The translations under genes were made by a program, and so were the position numbers. From contig JANWJO010000146.1 in assembly GCA_025449435.1 (NCBI GenBank), positions 1 through 5,454 of the forward strand: 5,454 bases of DNA, in the 5' to 3' direction. Every line of letters begins with the position of its first letter. Position 1 is the first letter of the stretch. The notes under the pieces were generated by a model. That model had not been told where the DNA came from. It did not search any database and saw only the letters and a list, made by a program, of their open reading frames with translations. Source of the DNA: Chloroflexota bacterium (GTDB lineage Bacteria; Chloroflexota; UBA4733). This document shows positions 4,110 to 5,454 of this stretch, piece by piece.

Positions 4110-5454
4110 ATGTCGCGCAATGCAGTGGCGTTGTTATTCGGGTTGCTGGTGACTGTCATGCCCATGCCACCGGTTGCGCTGGCGGCGCCCAGTTGCCAGT
4201 TTGTACTCGGCTTCGCCGCTCTCCAAGATGCACTGACCACCATCGTCGGGACGTGTCTAGAGAACGAGCGGCACAATCCCAGCAACGGCGACGCCTTGCA
4301 AAGCACGACCAATGGTCTGTTGGTGTGGCGCAAGAGCGACAACTTTACGGCGTTTACCAATGGGTCGATCACGTGGGTCGCGGGCCCATTGGGCATCGCC
4401 GAGCGGCCCAATGCCCAGCGCTATTCCTGGGAGGCCAATCCGGACGGCCTGCCGGCCGTGCCAGCACTGCCCGCGGTACAGGCAGGGATTCAAGTGGTAG
4501 GTGGGGGTGGGTTACGCACGGCACTTCTCCAGGTGCCGGGGCAATACCAAAACGGTGTCTTCGCCGCCGCGCATACAATGGCGCTGCCACCGGGTTGGCA
4601 CATTGCCGTGTTCGCTGCCGGGTTGGATGGGCCGCGCGGGCTGGCATTCAGTCCGCAAGGGGTATTGTATGCCACCTTACAGTCTTCCGGGCGAATTGTC
4701 GCCTTACCTGATCCGAGCAGTACCGGTGCGGCTACGCAGGTGGTGGGCGTAGCATCCGGCTTGCAAAATCCGTTCGGTCTGGCGTTCCATGGTGGCGCGC
4801 TGTATGTGGGGGAAACCACGCAGATCGATCGTTTTGCGGCGGATCCTGCAGCCCTTGTGTTGGGCAACGAGCAAGTGATTGTGTCGGGTCTGCCCAGCGC
4901 TACTGATCACGTAACGCGCACCGTGCAATTTGGGTTCGATGGAAAGCTGTACGTCTCCATTGGGTCATCCTGCGACTACTGCGTCGAGACTGATCAGCGG
5001 CGGGCCACCATCATGCAGTTCAATCCCGATGGCAGCGGCGGGCACGTGTTCGCCAGCGGGATGCGCAATGCTGTTGGGTTCACCTTCCAGCCAGGCACTG
5101 GCTTGTTGTGGGCGACGATTAACGGCCAGGATACGCTCGGCGACGCCTTGCCGGGTGAAGCGGTGACCGTGGTCCAGCAGAACAATAACTTCGGCTGGCC
5201 GTATTGCTACGGTGATCAGCAGCCCAGCCCGCTCCTAGCTGCCCCGTCCACCGGCTACTGCGCCAGCACCACTGCCCCAACCGTGCAACTGCCGGCGCAC
5301 ATGGCCCCGCTAGGCGCTACTTTCGCCACTTCGCCGCTACTGCCGAGCGATACGTGGGGAAGCTTGTTGGTGACCCTGCATGGCGCGCAGCACGCCAGCT
5401 ACTACTCCGGCTACAAGATCGTGCGGGTGGGTATGCAGGGGACCTCCCCCACCA
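4110..5454 (+). CDS. Secreted PQQ-dependent sugar/sorbosone dehydrogenase-like protein with extra N-terminal module, 3' end beyond window
   Basis: The visible 448 residues lack a stop. A Sec-type signal peptide is clear (hydrophobic core about 5-17, VALAA near 22-26). Residues about 27-108 form a separate module with C29 and C49, ENERHNPSNGD (51-61), LLVWRKSDNFTAF (70-82) and a tail ending YSWE (105-108). I recall similar modules in secreted Chloroflexota proteins but know no name. After a Pro/Gly-rich linker, a beta-propeller of the GSDH family (PF07995, COG2133) starts near LPPGW (159-163). DGPRGLAF (173-180) and FGLAFHGGALYVGE are blade repeats. H267 in TDHVTRT aligns by eye with catalytic His144 of Acinetobacter soluble glucose dehydrogenase, and R319 in GMRNAVGF with its Arg228. 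NFGWPYCYG (360-368) and HMAPLG (397-402) are also family motifs. Such enzymes oxidise sugars outside the membrane using PQQ and calcium. The substrate cannot be told from the sequence. Some propeller members are not dehydrogenases, so activity is inferred. Confidence 0.88.
   Translation, partial: MSRNAVALLFGLLVTVMPMPPVALAAPSCQFVLGFAALQDALTTIVGTCLENERHNPSNGDALQSTTNGLLVWRKSDNFTAFTNGSITWVAGPLGIAERPNAQRYSWEANPDGLPAVPALPAVQAGIQVVGGGGLRTALLQVPGQYQNGVFAAAHTMALPPGWHIAVFAAGLDGPRGLAFSPQGVLYATLQSSGRIVALPDPSSTGAATQVVGVASGLQNPFGLAFHGGALYVGETTQIDRFAADPAALVLGNEQVIVSGLPSATDHVTRTVQFGFDGKLYVSIGSSCDYCVETDQRRATIMQFNPDGSGGHVFASGMRNAVGFTFQPGTGLLWATINGQDTLGDALPGEAVTVVQQNNNFGWPYCYGDQQPSPLLAAPSTGYCASTTAPTVQLPAHMAPLGATFATSPLLPSDTWGSLLVTLHGAQHASYYSGYKIVRVGMQGTSPT

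Noticed and set aside
4022..4711. 229-codon plus-strand frame overlapping the dehydrogenase
   Set aside because: Its translation is low-complexity Arg/Gly/Cys-rich, while the frame from 4110 has a signal peptide, ribosome binding site and recognisable propeller motifs through the window end.
4369..4928. Minus-strand frames opposite the dehydrogenase
   Set aside because: They are antisense shadows without a ribosome binding site or recognisable protein features.

Overview
The window is a GC-rich stretch of bacterial chromosome (roughly 58-60% GC by eye) with five protein-coding genes. Two of them run off the ends. I see no tRNA, rRNA, CRISPR array, transposase or phage gene. The best taxonomic hint is the secreted protein at the right end. 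Its N-terminal module (LLVWRK near residue 70, then a Trp/Gly/Pro-rich tail) resembles a module I recall from secreted proteins of Chloroflexota. Chloroflexota is therefore my best guess, at modest confidence and from memory rather than a search.

Layout from left to right. (1) 1-792, minus strand: most of an ammonia-dependent NAD+ synthetase (nadE type), missing its C-terminus at the window edge. (2) 793-1219: a 427-bp divergent intergenic region with two striking inverted repeats and a short repeated motif. (3) 1220-1969, plus: an OmpR/PhoB-type response regulator (RR1). (4) 1970-2368: a 399-bp non-coding region with several short hairpins and a candidate promoter. (5) 2369-3100, plus: a second OmpR/PhoB-type response regulator (RR2), clearly a paralogue of RR1. 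(6) 3148-3948, minus: an unrecognised protein with four predicted membrane segments and a soluble C-terminal domain, convergent with RR2. (7) 3949-4109: a 161-bp divergent promoter region holding an imperfect direct repeat. (8) 4110-5454, plus: a secreted PQQ-dependent sugar/sorbosone dehydrogenase-like beta-propeller with an extra N-terminal module, cut off at the window edge.

The response regulators are a tandem pair, about 57% identical over an ungapped 118-residue receiver domain by hand count. No histidine kinase is visible, and each has about 400 bp of non-coding DNA in front of it, so they look separately transcribed and separately regulated. The dyads upstream of RR1 are candidate operators. 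Nothing in the sequence ties the NAD synthetase, the membrane protein and the dehydrogenase into one pathway. The only shared theme is redox-cofactor chemistry at the two ends, which may be coincidence. I found no system here that I can call new. The observations most worth checking are the matched 7-7-7 dyads in front of RR1, the unusual domain fusion in the dehydrogenase, and the duplicated kinase-less regulators.
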